Positions 25,478 through 33,978 of a stretch of 64,000 nucleotides of DNA are shown here, piece after piece. How positions within the stretch are numbered: position 1 is the stretch's first letter; every line of letters begins with the position of its first letter. The DNA is taken from the NCBI RefSeq assembly GCF_023284065.1, contig NZ_JAKIKP010000012.1, positions 1 to 64,000 of the forward strand, in the 5' to 3' direction. The notes under the pieces are model-generated. The model worked only from the letters and a program-made list of their open reading frames with translations. It was not told where the DNA came from and ran no database searches. Source of the stretch: Shewanella gaetbuli. Lineage in GTDB: Bacteria > Pseudomonadota > Gammaproteobacteria > Enterobacterales > Shewanellaceae. The translations under genes and the position numbers were made by a program.

Positions 25478-26008
25478 TTAGTTAAAAAGTGTTTCTACCG
25501 TTTTCATGGGTAGAAACATGCGAACGCGTCCATTATGTTCACACAATACTTCAAAGCCAAATTTTGTATAGAATGCCTGTACTGAGTCAGTAACACAGTC
25601 TACAACAACAGCATATGCCCTCATATGGTGATTAACCAGCCAAAGGTACTTCAGTGCACGAATTAAACTGACTTTCCCTAAACCTGAGCCGTGAAATTCT
25701 TTATGCACAGCTAATTGAGCTAACAAAAACACTGGAATGGGGTATCGAGGAAGTTTGTTTGCTAGTTGCGCAGGTAAGGTTTCTCGACAGATTGAGCTAG
25801 GGGCAACGCTGTAAAATGCACATATTGCAAACTTCTTATTAAGCAATGGCTGAGCACTAGGAAGAACCATAGTTCGACTAATACCAGCTTCCATATGCTT
25901 TGCGGCTTGAGTTTTGATAAATGTATTTAGCGCTTGCTCACCACAGTCAAATGAGTTGCGGTCGTGATATGATTTACTTAGTTGTACGAACTCTTTGCCC
26001 CAACTCAC
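25478..26008 (-). CDS. GNAT-family acetyltransferase toxin (AtaT/TacT type)
   Basis: Toxins of this class acetylate aminoacyl-tRNA and stop translation; the partner is a DUF1778 antitoxin. The 176-aa protein opens with the family's LSKSYHDRNSFDCGEQALNTFI region. The acetyl-CoA loop is HKEFHGSGLGKVSL (Q/R-x-x-G-x-G/A form), preceded by the strand VFLLAQLAV. The C-terminal AFYTKFGFE carries the Tyr/Phe motif common to GNATs. The ATG overlaps the antitoxin stop by 4 bp (ATGA), the usual coupled arrangement. It lies in a probable integron cassette region. Target tRNA is unknown. Confidence 0.9.
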   Translation of the reverse strand: MSWGKEFVQLSKSYHDRNSFDCGEQALNTFIKTQAAKHMEAGISRTMVLPSAQPLLNKKFAICAFYSVAPSSICRETLPAQLANKLPRYPIPVFLLAQLAVHKEFHGSGLGKVSLIRALKYLWLVNHHMRAYAVVVDCVTDSVQAFYTKFGFEVLCEHNGRVRMFLPMKTVETLFN

Positions 26009-26274
26009 TTAATACCGCTCTTATCTGTGAATTTTACAGCTTCCAGCAAAGCTTGGTTTGGCGCTTTAGCTTTGTCACAAGCAGCCATAAATGTATCAAA
26101 AACATTATCTTGAACCACGATACTTGCGTGCTCTTCAATTACTTGTGTTGCATCTTCGTCCATAAGCCTAACGACATATTCAGTTAAACTTTTCATACCA
26201 AGTAATGCCGACGCCTTTTCAGCTTTCGCTTTTACCTCTTCATCAAGACGGATATCTAAACGTGCTGTTGTCAT
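26005..26274 (-). CDS. DUF1778 ribbon-helix-helix antitoxin
   Basis: The 89-aa protein has an N-terminal ribbon-helix-helix (ARLDIRLDEEVKAKAEKASALLGMKSLTEYV) that binds the operon promoter, and a C-terminal tail (from about residue 50) that wraps the GNAT toxin. It starts after a good GGAGG. It overlaps the toxin gene by 4 bp and is read first. Strong promoter elements and repeated TACGGA operators lie directly upstream, consistent with autoregulation by the toxin-antitoxin complex. Confidence 0.9.
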   Translation of the reverse strand: MTTARLDIRLDEEVKAKAEKASALLGMKSLTEYVVRLMDEDATQVIEEHASIVVQDNVFDTFMAACDKAKAPNQALLEAVKFTDKSGIK

Positions 26275-26286
26275 AACTCCTCCAAT

Positions 26287-26364
26287 GTACGGACATATTC
26301 CGTAACGCCAGACATTATAGTTTAAATATTAAACACGTTCAATTTGTACGGAAAAATTACGGAT
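26287..26364 (-). promoter_or_regulatory. Promoter and operators of the GNAT/DUF1778 operon
   Basis: On the minus strand there is a -35 TTGAAC (26337-26342), a 17-bp spacer and -10 TATAAT (26314-26319). The start region overlaps a perfect 6-5-6 palindrome, TACGGA-CATAT-TCCGTA (26288-26304). Two more TACGGA copies lie upstream of the -35 at 26347-26352 and 26358-26363, 11 bp apart. These flank the promoter on both sides as expected for RHH antitoxin binding. Confidence 0.8.
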
Positions 26365-26533
26365 ACTAAAAGGTATAATGATTTCGATGTAACACTACGA
26401 CAAAAATACCGAAACTCGTTACTATTGCGGCGACCAAAGAGCAAATGTGACAATAAAGATTGAAGCTCATTTTTGGACAAAAGCTTGTTAGGATGTAGGC
26501 TTTATTAAGTGAATTTCAGATAAAAATGTCTAT

Positions 26534-26660
26534 GGTGTAACGCCCTGTTAAGGCGGGATAAACGCAATACCGGAGTTGCCGCATACCACCTTAAACACTG
26601 AAACCAACGCATAGTAAAAATGCCACACATTGCGAATCCCTCTTGAACAGTTTGTTATAT
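26534..26660 (-). mobile_element. Integron attC recombination site
   Basis: On the minus strand the site begins ATAACAAACTG and ends CAGGGCGTTA. The two ends pair imperfectly: TAAC-nnn-CTGTT-nnnnn-GGGAT..CGCAA on one side, and the reverse complement of the other side reads TAAC-gcc-CTGTT-aaggc-GGGAT..CGCAA. The ~125-bp length and central asymmetric spacer (GTGTTTAAGGTGG) strongly resemble the long attC repeats of Vibrio and Shewanella integrons. The upstream gene's stop codon overlaps its left end, as in true cassettes. No integrase gene is in the window. Confidence 0.85.
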
Positions 26661-27059
26661 GAATTTTTCGACTCGCTCTTCATCAACTAGCCAAACTTTG
26701 ATACCAGAGGCTCTTATAGGAGTTGCCATACTTTCAATTAGTTCTTTGTGTGGAAGATTATTAGGTAAAGCTATAACTGATTCATGGTCCGGGTTACCTT
26801 CCCTTACCTTAAATGCAGCAACTAAAGCCATACCAATGTGCGTTTTAACCTGCGACTTGTTAAACTCTTTTCCGTATCGCTTAGTCGACTCCTTTGAAGA
26901 AGTAGCACCTTTTGCTTCGACAAAATACTTCTTACCAGTTTCCGATACAGCAACAATATCTATCCCTGTTTGAGTAGTATCTAATTTCTGGGAAATAGTA
27001 AGACCATCCAATTCCAGTTGGGTACATACTAAATCTATAACTCTATTTTCGGTTAACAT
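26655..27059 (-). CDS. PD-(D/E)XK nuclease-like cassette protein
   Basis: The 134-aa protein has the core pattern of a restriction-endonuclease-like fold: TGIDIVAV (Asp34), then KKYFVEAKG (Glu48, Lys50), with an early Glu5 in a helix. The closest idea is an Mrr- or YraN-like nuclease domain, but I cannot assign a family. It starts after AAGGAGG, an excellent ribosome-binding site. Its TAA stop is embedded in the beginning of an attC site, so it is the coding part of an integron gene cassette. Function may be defence or addiction, or none known; this is inference only. Confidence 0.7.
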   Translation of the reverse strand: MLTENRVIDLVCTQLELDGLTISQKLDTTQTGIDIVAVSETGKKYFVEAKGATSSKESTKRYGKEFNKSQVKTHIGMALVAAFKVREGNPDHESVIALPNNLPHKELIESMATPIRASGIKVWLVDEERVEKFI

Positions 27060-27373
27060 ACAACCTCCTTGTCAAATTCATATAACATTTTATTAGTGCG
27101 CATGCGCGTTTTTCAAACCTGTTACCTAATGTACCAAATTGATCTTAAATGACTTTAAATTCTGTTCATGGGAATATCGCGTACGGATATTGCTTTCAAA
27201 ACCTTAAAAACATGCGGTTTGAGATATGTCTTTATACCTACCCAGATTTGTACTATTTTGCCTAAGCACTATAAGTTGGAGCTGATAGATGACATTTTGT
27301 AAGGCAACTCATTCGCAAACTTCCAAGCTAACAAACGAGTGCTAGCAAACATTGGGCAGAAGTGTTTAAAAAA

Positions 27374-27406
27374 AGCAGCGTACCAATTGGAGAACGCTGC
27401 CTTTTT
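27374..27406 (-). terminator. Terminator beyond the glmS remnant
   Basis: Stem GCAGCGT (27375-27381) paired with ACGCTGC (27394-27400), A-rich on the left and five T on the right. It sits about 55 bp beyond the stop of the broken glmS copy, where the original glmS terminator would be expected. Confidence 0.7.
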
Positions 27407-27450
27407 AGTATCAAACTTTATTCTATTCGCACACAAAAATCATTTTTTCA

Positions 27451-27747
27451 GCATTACGCTTTATTCAACCGTAACTGATTTTGCTAGGTTACGTGGCTGG
27501 TCAACGTCAGAGCCTTTAATTAAGGCAACGTGATATGACAATAGTTGTAATGGGATGGTGTAGATTAACGGCGCCATAAATTCATCACAGTGTGGTACTG
27601 GAATGACCTTTATGGTGTCGTCTGATTCAAACTCAGCATCTTTGTCTGCAAAAACATATATTAAGCCGCCACGTGCGGGAACTTTTCCTAGTTTTGACTA
27701 AAGCTTTTCTAACCGTTCATTGTTAGGGGCAACAACAATAATAGGCA
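27451..27747 (-). pseudogene. Truncated, inactivated copy of the glmS 3' end
   Basis: The 297 bases align without gaps to 37845-38141, the last ~95 codons of intact glmS plus 10 bp past its stop. I count 16 differences by eye (about 95% identity). The first 46 bases are identical, and changes cluster at the upstream end. The copy keeps the stop at 27461-27463 but has an in-frame TAG at 27698-27700 (Lys codon AAA in the real gene) and no N-terminal part. It is in the same orientation as glmS, 10,394 bp away. It cannot make GlmS, and is best read as the displaced old end of the gene after an insertion. Confidence 0.92.
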
Positions 27748-28026
27748 ACACCTAAAGTTTCTTCAGTTGCCTCAGAGATATTCGTTGTTGGAGCAAAAAT
27801 GTAACCTAATATAATAGTGGGTTATGTCATACACTGCCGAGATGGTTTATCAAAACATTCGCGCTATTGTTAGGTTTAATGTCTGAGCGAGAGATTAAAT
27901 GCTCTTAAAAGACCCGTAAGATAAGTCAAAAAATCTATATTGAGTGGCGATGCGTTATAACGCGATTACCTAATATGGAAGCTTATCAACACTAATATTT
28001 CAACCCACTATTTTGGAGTACTGACC

Positions 28027-28668
28027 GTGTTGCATGGTGAATTAATTATCAAAGTGATTACCGTTCTTGGTACTGCGGCTTTTGCACTTTCTGCTGTATT
28101 AGCTGCATTAGACAAAAAAGTCGATATTTTTACGGTTATCGTGCTCGGTACAATTACTGCGGTTGGCGGTGGAACCATTCGTGACTGTATATTAGATAGT
28201 CCGGTATTTTGGTCTATGGATATTTCTTATATCGTAATTGCAGTGGTTGCTAGCATAGCTGGCTTTTTTTTCTTTCCCCTCATTCAGTTAAAAAAGATCA
28301 ATAAGCTCTACCTCTATATAGATGCGCTAGCGATTGCTATGTTTGCTGTACAGGGAACAGATAAAGCCTGGTCATTGGGATTCGGTTTGCCCGTTGCACC
28401 TGTGATCCTCGGCACTATCACAGCTGTTGGTGGTGGGATTGTTCGTGATGTGTTATTACAACGTCCTTCACTATTACTGACAAAAGAATTGTATGCCATT
28501 CCAGTGGCTTTAGGCTGTTTAAGCTACAGCTTAGTATTAAGTTTTGCTCCACAATACTCCAGTTCAGGTGCGTTATTTTCTGCAGGATTGATTGTCTTCA
28601 TGCGTCATTTATCAATCCAAAAACAGGTAATTGTCCCCAACTGGGCCATTATTAATCGCGGCAAATAG
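28027..28668 (+). CDS. UPF0126/TRIC-family membrane protein (YicG/YadS-like)
   Basis: This 213-aa protein has seven hydrophobic segments made of two homologous halves, each with the motif GTITAVGGGxxRD (around residues 39-51 and 121-133). That duplication defines the UPF0126 (trimeric intracellular cation channel-like) family; YicG of E. coli has been linked to glycine transport. It starts at GTG 28027 after TTTGGAG, with TTG 28030 as an alternative. It is the first intact gene inside the interval bounded by the two glmS ends, and precedes a LysR gene on the same strand by 224 bp. The transported ion or solute is not known. Confidence 0.85.
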   Translation: MLHGELIIKVITVLGTAAFALSAVLAALDKKVDIFTVIVLGTITAVGGGTIRDCILDSPVFWSMDISYIVIAVVASIAGFFFFPLIQLKKINKLYLYIDALAIAMFAVQGTDKAWSLGFGLPVAPVILGTITAVGGGIVRDVLLQRPSLLLTKELYAIPVALGCLSYSLVLSFAPQYSSSGALFSAGLIVFMRHLSIQKQVIVPNWAIINRGK

Positions 28669-28892
28669 TAACTAACACAACCATTTATAAACCGACTTGT
28701 TTCAGAATGAACTTCATATAATTCAGACACAAACAAAGTGTGTTATTTGAGCATGGAAGCTTGAATTACCTTAAAAAGTTCAAACAAAATTCCGCCAATT
28801 AAAGCCACCATAACCACTATTACTTGTTTAGTTTTTCGATAAATTATGTGCTAGCTTAGTAGATAAAATCGATATGTTATGGACTCGACGTT

Positions 28893-29795
28893 ATGAATTT
28901 TAGCCTAGAACAGCTTGCAGCCTATGTGAGTGTTTATGAAGAACGCTCATTTAGTAAGGCAGCGCTCAAACTTGATAAGCATAGAACAACTGTTGGGCAA
29001 GTTATTGCCAATTTAGAAGATCAAGTGGCTGTAACATTATTTGAAAGAAACCCCCGTAATGTTGAGCCTACTGAAAACGCACACCTACTTTATCGATACG
29101 CCAAGCAAGCCCTAGAGCAATCAAAAGCCTTTGACCGAGTTGCACTTAGCCTTTCTTTTGGTGAACTAGAGTGCATTAATATTGCTTATAGCAGTTTTTT
29201 ACCTCACTTGGCCCTTTCTATTATTCGAGAACAACTTTTAGAAGATTATCCCAATATGCGTGTTAACTTTCTTGTTCGTACTCAAGAAGAAATTCGTGAG
29301 GGACTAAAAAGCGAACAACTGCAGTTTGGTATTGTTAACATTAACTCAGCCAACGCTATGAGTAATATTGATTATCAATTACTGGGTAATATGCCTTTTT
29401 CTCCCTATGCATCTAAACATAGTGACCTTGCTCATGTTAACGAAAAAGATGTTTTTACCGCCTTAAAAAATTCCAGACAATTTGTTTTAAAATCTCTGGT
29501 AGATGAAGGCTTAGGAAATAAGGTAATACTTTCAGCAAACTATGATCTTATAGACCAACTCGCCCTAGCGATAAAGTTCACTCAGAGAGGTTTTGGCTGG
29601 CTTTTGATGCCAACAAACCTTGAAACTAAAGGCTATATTGCCGAGCATCTAACTGAGCTTAAGTGTGACCAAATTAGAGATGGTATTACCCTCCCCGTGG
29701 GGCTTTGGTGTATTGAGTCAAAACCCATACTTGAAATTAAAAAGTCTGTGGTAATGGGGGTTAATCGTTATATTTCTCTGATTAAAAGGAAATAA
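28893..29795 (+). CDS. LysR-family transcriptional regulator in the island
   Basis: The N-terminal helix-turn-helix (LEQLAAYVSVYEERSFSKAA, then VGQVIANLEDQVAVTLFER) is followed by a typical effector domain; 300 aa in all. It ends 242 bp before the convergent M20 gene, with a bidirectional terminator between. It is the only DNA-binding regulator in the 27.7-37.8 kb interval, so it is the best candidate for controlling the amidohydrolase and exporter genes there. This is inference from position. The ligand is unknown. Confidence 0.87.
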   Translation: MNFSLEQLAAYVSVYEERSFSKAALKLDKHRTTVGQVIANLEDQVAVTLFERNPRNVEPTENAHLLYRYAKQALEQSKAFDRVALSLSFGELECINIAYSSFLPHLALSIIREQLLEDYPNMRVNFLVRTQEEIREGLKSEQLQFGIVNINSANAMSNIDYQLLGNMPFSPYASKHSDLAHVNEKDVFTALKNSRQFVLKSLVDEGLGNKVILSANYDLIDQLALAIKFTQRGFGWLLMPTNLETKGYIAEHLTELKCDQIRDGITLPVGLWCIESKPILEIKKSVVMGVNRYISLIKRK

Positions 29796-29991
29796 TATCA
29801 TTGGTTTGTATTACCTAAACAAAGTATTAACTCGCGATACACGATCGCCTTAAACACAAGGTCATACGTATTATGTTTACAAAAACCTGATATTGATTGA
29901 CTGCTTGGTAAGTTACATATTTATAAATAATAACTCACATACTTGGCTTGAGATAAACGTGGTAAAGCCTGTAGTAGGAATTAAAAATAGC

Positions 29992-30031
29992 AAAAGCCCG
30001 TATTCCATGACGATGCAATACGGGCTTTTAT
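29992..30031. terminator. Bidirectional terminator between LysR and M20 genes
   Basis: A stem of about 13 bp (AAAAGCCCGTATT paired with AATACGGGCTTTT) lies between two convergent genes. Confidence 0.85.
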
Positions 30032-30037
30032 TTTAGT

Positions 30038-31363
30038 TTATTTTTTGTTTAAAAACTCCTGAACAATAGCTGTAGCTGCAATAGTTCCAGTAGGAATAGC
30101 ACCCTGTTCTACGACAAAATTAGGGTTGTGATTCATATATTTAGGTTGTTTACCTTCGTTAATCAATGCATCCCAGGTTTGCTGCGTAGCGGCCCCTACT
30201 TCTAAAAAGACTACAGGCACTTCTGGGTAACCATGTGTCAACATATGAAAATCTTCCGATCCCATTGTTGCTGGGAAACCATTTAATACATTGTCTTTTC
30301 CAAGATGTTTGCTCATTGCTTCGCGAGCTATTTGAGCTTCATGAGTGGGGTTAATTACTGGGGTAGAAAACCCCTTCATTTCATACGTTGGCATGTTATC
30401 TTCACTGACGCCATACATTCTGGCGACATTATCTGTGACCGACTTAATGCCTTTAATCATACGTTCCCTATCTTCCATTCGGAACCATCGTAAGTTGGCT
30501 TTAAGGGTTGCTGAGTCTGGAATAATATTATTTTCATTTCCGGCAATGATGGCCCCTATAGTCAATACTGCTGGTTGAGCTTGATCAACCATACGCGATA
30601 TTACCGTTTGATAACCCATAACAGATTGAGCGGCCATAACGACAGGATCTTTTGTTACATGAGGTGTAGAGCCATGCCCACCAACACCTTGAATAGTTAT
30701 GTCAATTTGGTCAGTACCAGCCATACGACGACCATCACTTATAGCAACTGTACCTGCTGGTAGAACAGGGTGAACATGACCCGCTATTAAAATATCAGGC
30801 ACAGGTACTTTGTCATAAAGACCATCTTTCACCATAGCGTCAGCTCCCATGATCAACTCCTCTGCTGGTTGACCAATAAGAATAACGGTACCACTCCATT
30901 TATCTTTGTTTTGTGTAAGCTGCTTGGCAACACCCAATAACCATGTCATATGTGTGTCGTGACCACATGCATGCATAGCGTAAATATCTTGTCCTAATCT
31001 ATTTTTAGTGGTGTTTGTCGCCTTATAGGGTAAGTCTGTTTCTTCTTTAATTGGCAGCGCATCCATATCGGCACGAAACATCACAGTAGGGCCATCACCA
31101 TTCCTTAATATCCCTGCGACTCCGGTATGCGCTATACCTTCATGCACTTCAAAACCCAGTGATGTTAATTCTTCTGCGATAACTCTGGCTGAGTTAAATT
31201 CCATAAAGCCGACTTCTGGATTAGCATGGAAATGCTCAAAAATCTCAGTCAACCTGTTTGAATCTTGTGTGACTCCTTGAGCAATCCAACTGTCAGCAAC
31301 GCTCATTGGACTCATTATCGTTAATGCTGCGCCAATTAAAGCGGAAATGGTTAATTTTTTCAT
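30038..31363 (-). CDS. Exported M20-family metallo-amidohydrolase
   Basis: This is a zinc aminoacylase/carboxypeptidase-type enzyme that removes acyl groups from amino acids or similar amides. It has a signal peptide (MKKLTISALIGAALTIMSPMSVADS), so it should act in the periplasm, unusual for M20D enzymes, which are often cytoplasmic. Metal-binding motifs are MHACGHDTH, the GQPAEE carrying the catalytic Glu, HVHP, and a late GSEDFHML. Length is 441 aa. It lies 108 bp downstream of the cytoplasmic AbgB-like gene on the same strand, so the pair may be one transcript. Substrate is unknown; an N-acyl amino acid or aromatic amide is likely. Confidence 0.88.
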   Translation of the reverse strand: MKKLTISALIGAALTIMSPMSVADSWIAQGVTQDSNRLTEIFEHFHANPEVGFMEFNSARVIAEELTSLGFEVHEGIAHTGVAGILRNGDGPTVMFRADMDALPIKEETDLPYKATNTTKNRLGQDIYAMHACGHDTHMTWLLGVAKQLTQNKDKWSGTVILIGQPAEELIMGADAMVKDGLYDKVPVPDILIAGHVHPVLPAGTVAISDGRRMAGTDQIDITIQGVGGHGSTPHVTKDPVVMAAQSVMGYQTVISRMVDQAQPAVLTIGAIIAGNENNIIPDSATLKANLRWFRMEDRERMIKGIKSVTDNVARMYGVSEDNMPTYEMKGFSTPVINPTHEAQIAREAMSKHLGKDNVLNGFPATMGSEDFHMLTHGYPEVPVVFLEVGAATQQTWDALINEGKQPKYMNHNPNFVVEQGAIPTGTIAATAIVQEFLNKK

Positions 31364-31471
31364 CGATATTCCTTTTGAATGTACTTATGTGCTTTAGGCA
31401 TTTTTTACCGCACGAATAAATTAAAAAGGAGTGAGCCTTTAAGTCGCTCACACCTTAATTTTCTCTAATCA

Positions 31472-32938
31472 TTAAGCGTGATGGTGATGATTACACTTGG
31501 CGTAATCTTCTCCTAAACCAAAGTGCTCAAGTGCCGAGTGAAGACAGCAATCATAGTTTGCAAGCTTTTCTTCACTTAAACGTCCACGTGGATTTTCAAG
31601 CGTGTCATTTAATGAAACATATTCTTGGCCATGTTTGTTATGCTCAAACTCTTCTTTGACTTGCTCCAACAATGTTTGATTAGTCATTAACTCAAGCCCT
31701 TGAGCAGCCATTACATGGGCAGCCTGTAAACCGGCACGTTGTCCAATACTCATACCATTACAAGCTGTACATCCCCACTGATGTGGTGGAATGTGAATAG
31801 GCCAAGCAGCAAACATCACGCCCATAGTAGGGACTTTCCAACTCACATCTCCTACATCAGAAGATCCACCCACCTCAACACCTTTTGGTACACTCATTAC
31901 CGAGGTGGCTAAACCATCTTCTGGTTTACCCATTTCACGTTGAATCGCTTTAGCAAAGTCTTGCTCTTCATTTGTCCAGTCAATAGGCAGGTAGCGGTGC
32001 ATATGTTCTGTAATCGCCTCTGCAAATACATCATTTGGCAACAAGTCATAAATACCACCTAAATTGGTAACCGTTTCTGTTGTTTGAGTTGAAAGAGAGG
32101 CTCCTTTAGCCATATCCTCAAGCCAAGATTTATATTGACGCACGTTTTCAGCACTTTTTCCGCGATAACGTACTAATATTTTTGCGTAATCAGGGATAAC
32201 ATTAACTGCATCTCCCCCATTCAGAATCTGATAATGTAATCGGCTTGTTGGTTCCATCTGCTCTCGCATCATATTGGCTGACATCAAGAATATTTCTGCG
32301 GCGTGTAAAGCACTTCGACCTTCCCAAGGCGATGTCCCCGCATGAGAAGTTACTCCGTGCCATTCAATCAATAAGTCTATTGATGCTGCGGCATGAAAGT
32401 TCAAAGCTGAATTAACCATTGCAGGGTGATTGTGTAAGCACACATCAAGATCATCAAACACGCCAGCTGCAGCCATATAGTTTTTGCCGTTTAACGCTTC
32501 TTCAGCAGGGCAACCAATAACTTTAATGGTGCCTTTAATCCCCTCTTTTTCCATGTGCTGTTTTAATGCTATTGCCGCACCAACAGACGAAGAACCAATT
32601 AAGTTATGTCCACAACCATGGCCATTAGTATTACCACTTTGTGCAGGAGCTTTACGTGGAACCGTATCATTACCTAAACCAGGAAGCGCATCAAACTCCA
32701 CAAGATAACCAACAACTGGGTGGCCAGTTCCCCAAGTTGCTATCCAAGAAGTGTCTAACCCTGCTACGGCGCGTTCAGTAATTTCAAACCCGTGTTTAGC
32801 AAGCACTGCACTTTCTAAAGCAGAGCTTTTAAACTCTTCATAACTCAGTTCAGCAAATTCCCATACGTTTCTTGCCATGTTCCAAATTTCGCTAGATAAG
32901 CCTTGTACTTCTTGGTCAATTTTTGTGTAGTCTGTCAT
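31472..32938 (-). CDS. M20-family amidohydrolase, AbgB-like
   Basis: The protein resembles AbgB, a subunit of p-aminobenzoyl-glutamate hydrolase, which splits folate breakdown products. Motifs include GYLVEFDALPGLG, NGHGCGHNLIGSS (metal ligands), GCPAEE (catalytic Glu), CLHNHPAM and GGSSDVGDVSW. No signal peptide is seen, so it is cytoplasmic, in contrast to its neighbour. Length is 488 aa. The C-terminus ends in CNHHHHA, an unusual natural His run. An 11-bp motif about 85-95 bp before its start is shared with the Ntn amide hydrolase gene at 36624-37595. There is no abgA-like partner in the window. Confidence 0.86.
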   Translation of the reverse strand: MTDYTKIDQEVQGLSSEIWNMARNVWEFAELSYEEFKSSALESAVLAKHGFEITERAVAGLDTSWIATWGTGHPVVGYLVEFDALPGLGNDTVPRKAPAQSGNTNGHGCGHNLIGSSSVGAAIALKQHMEKEGIKGTIKVIGCPAEEALNGKNYMAAAGVFDDLDVCLHNHPAMVNSALNFHAAASIDLLIEWHGVTSHAGTSPWEGRSALHAAEIFLMSANMMREQMEPTSRLHYQILNGGDAVNVIPDYAKILVRYRGKSAENVRQYKSWLEDMAKGASLSTQTTETVTNLGGIYDLLPNDVFAEAITEHMHRYLPIDWTNEEQDFAKAIQREMGKPEDGLATSVMSVPKGVEVGGSSDVGDVSWKVPTMGVMFAAWPIHIPPHQWGCTACNGMSIGQRAGLQAAHVMAAQGLELMTNQTLLEQVKEEFEHNKHGQEYVSLNDTLENPRGRLSEEKLANYDCCLHSALEHFGLGEDYAKCNHHHHA

Positions 32939-33350
32939 TTGATTAAGCCTCTATAATTAATGAAAAGTGAATGTCTTTTCGATGAGGAAACTATAAGTCA
33001 AATGCCAAAATTCAATAAAAGCGCAGTGTAGGATAAAACCCTACTCACCCCCTTAAACAAACAAAAAAAAGCAATAAAATTGGCATTTTTGCGAGAAAAA
33101 CCAGCCTAATTAAAAACAAAAGGCAATATAAAACAAAGCTTTGAAAAATTAACGCGCTGATTATAGAAAAAATTGTCAAATTCGACAGAAGTGATAAATA
33201 TTACGGATATAAAGCTAATTTCAGGATAGTTAAACCCAAATCATAATGCATTCAAGCAGAGGATATTAGAACGTTTATGGTTTGGGTGAATATGGATATT
33301 CTCGGCGGTTTTTTTAATAAAAATAAGTCACTAAAAAAATCACAAACCTG
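32939..33350. other. Intergenic region with a shared motif, no gene
   Basis: This 412-bp A/T-rich spacer holds the promoter region of the AbgB-like gene and the end of marC. CGCAGTGTAGG at 33022-33032 followed by CTCAC at 33044-33048 recurs upstream of the Ntn hydrolase gene. GTAGG and CCTAC here also form an inverted repeat. I see no open frame or known element in the rest. Confidence 0.55.
33022..33048 (-). promoter_or_regulatory. Putative shared operator upstream of the AbgB-like gene
   Basis: Read on the minus strand this is GTGAG, then CCTACACTGCG. The 11-mer and the nearby GTGAG are also found at 37698-37721 before the Ntn amide hydrolase gene, at a similar distance from the start codon. 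It may be a LysR-type site; unproven. Confidence 0.45.
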
Positions 33351-33977
33351 CTATGTAATGTAGAAATTTTTCACACCTAACAAAAGGTGATTTACGGCAA
33401 CAGCAGATAAAATCAACCCCATTACTCGACTTATAATGGATACGCCTGCGGTACCCAATAGTTTGTGCAACTTTGTCGCAATCAATAGTAAAAGGAGCGT
33501 GATCAATAGAATTGTAACCATGATCCCAGCCGTTAAGCTTTGAGCATATACAGAATAGCGATGATTATCCGTTAGCATCACAATTGCCATCATCGCCCCA
33601 GGAGAAGCAATTGAAGGTATGGCTAGCGGATATACCGCAAGATCTGACAGTTGCGATTTACTCATGGCTTGGCAAATTTTAGTTTCTACTTCTGGCTTTC
33701 CTTCGCCAAAAATCATTGTTAATGCAAACAAAAGTAACACTAACCCTCCTCCTGCTTGAAAAGCAGGTAAAGGAATCTCCATAGCCTCGAGTAAAAATTG
33801 GCCTGCTATAAGAAAGAAAAGCAACACGCTGGCAGCGATTGTTACCGCTTTAAATGCTACCAACCTTTTCTGTTTAGCATCTAAATGCTGAGTTTGTGAA
33901 AGATAGACTGGTAAAGAGCCAATTGGATCAATAACAGCCCAAAGCACAACAAACTGAGTGATAATTATGCTGGTCAT
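33351..33977 (-). CDS. MarC-family integral membrane protein
   Basis: MarC-family (UPF0056) proteins are six-helix membrane proteins with unknown transport function, despite the name linking them to multiple antibiotic resistance. The motif VVLWAVIDPIGSLPVYLS near the N-terminus, LLFALTMIFGEG in the middle, and AIPSIASPGAMMAIVML are characteristic. The ATG at 33977 is preferred; it comes 1 nt after the FUSC stop, so the two are translationally coupled. A longer in-frame start (34016) would overlap FUSC and add a non-family leader. Length is 208 aa. It is the last gene of the exporter operon. Confidence 0.85.
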   Translation of the reverse strand: MTSIIITQFVVLWAVIDPIGSLPVYLSQTQHLDAKQKRLVAFKAVTIAASVLLFFLIAGQFLLEAMEIPLPAFQAGGGLVLLLFALTMIFGEGKPEVETKICQAMSKSQLSDLAVYPLAIPSIASPGAMMAIVMLTDNHRYSVYAQSLTAGIMVTILLITLLLLLIATKLHKLLGTAGVSIISRVMGLILSAVAVNHLLLGVKNFYIT

Positions 33978-33978
33978 A

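Noticed and set aside
25295..25513. 72-codon plus-strand frame after the GNAT gene
   Set aside because: It overlaps the GNAT 3' end on the opposite strand, has no ribosome-binding site and gives a Cys-rich sequence with no pattern.
27748..28026. Transposon end next to the glmS remnant
   Set aside because: The sequence beyond the remnant does not show the repeated terminal sites I know for Tn7, and no short target duplication could be matched at the two junctions.
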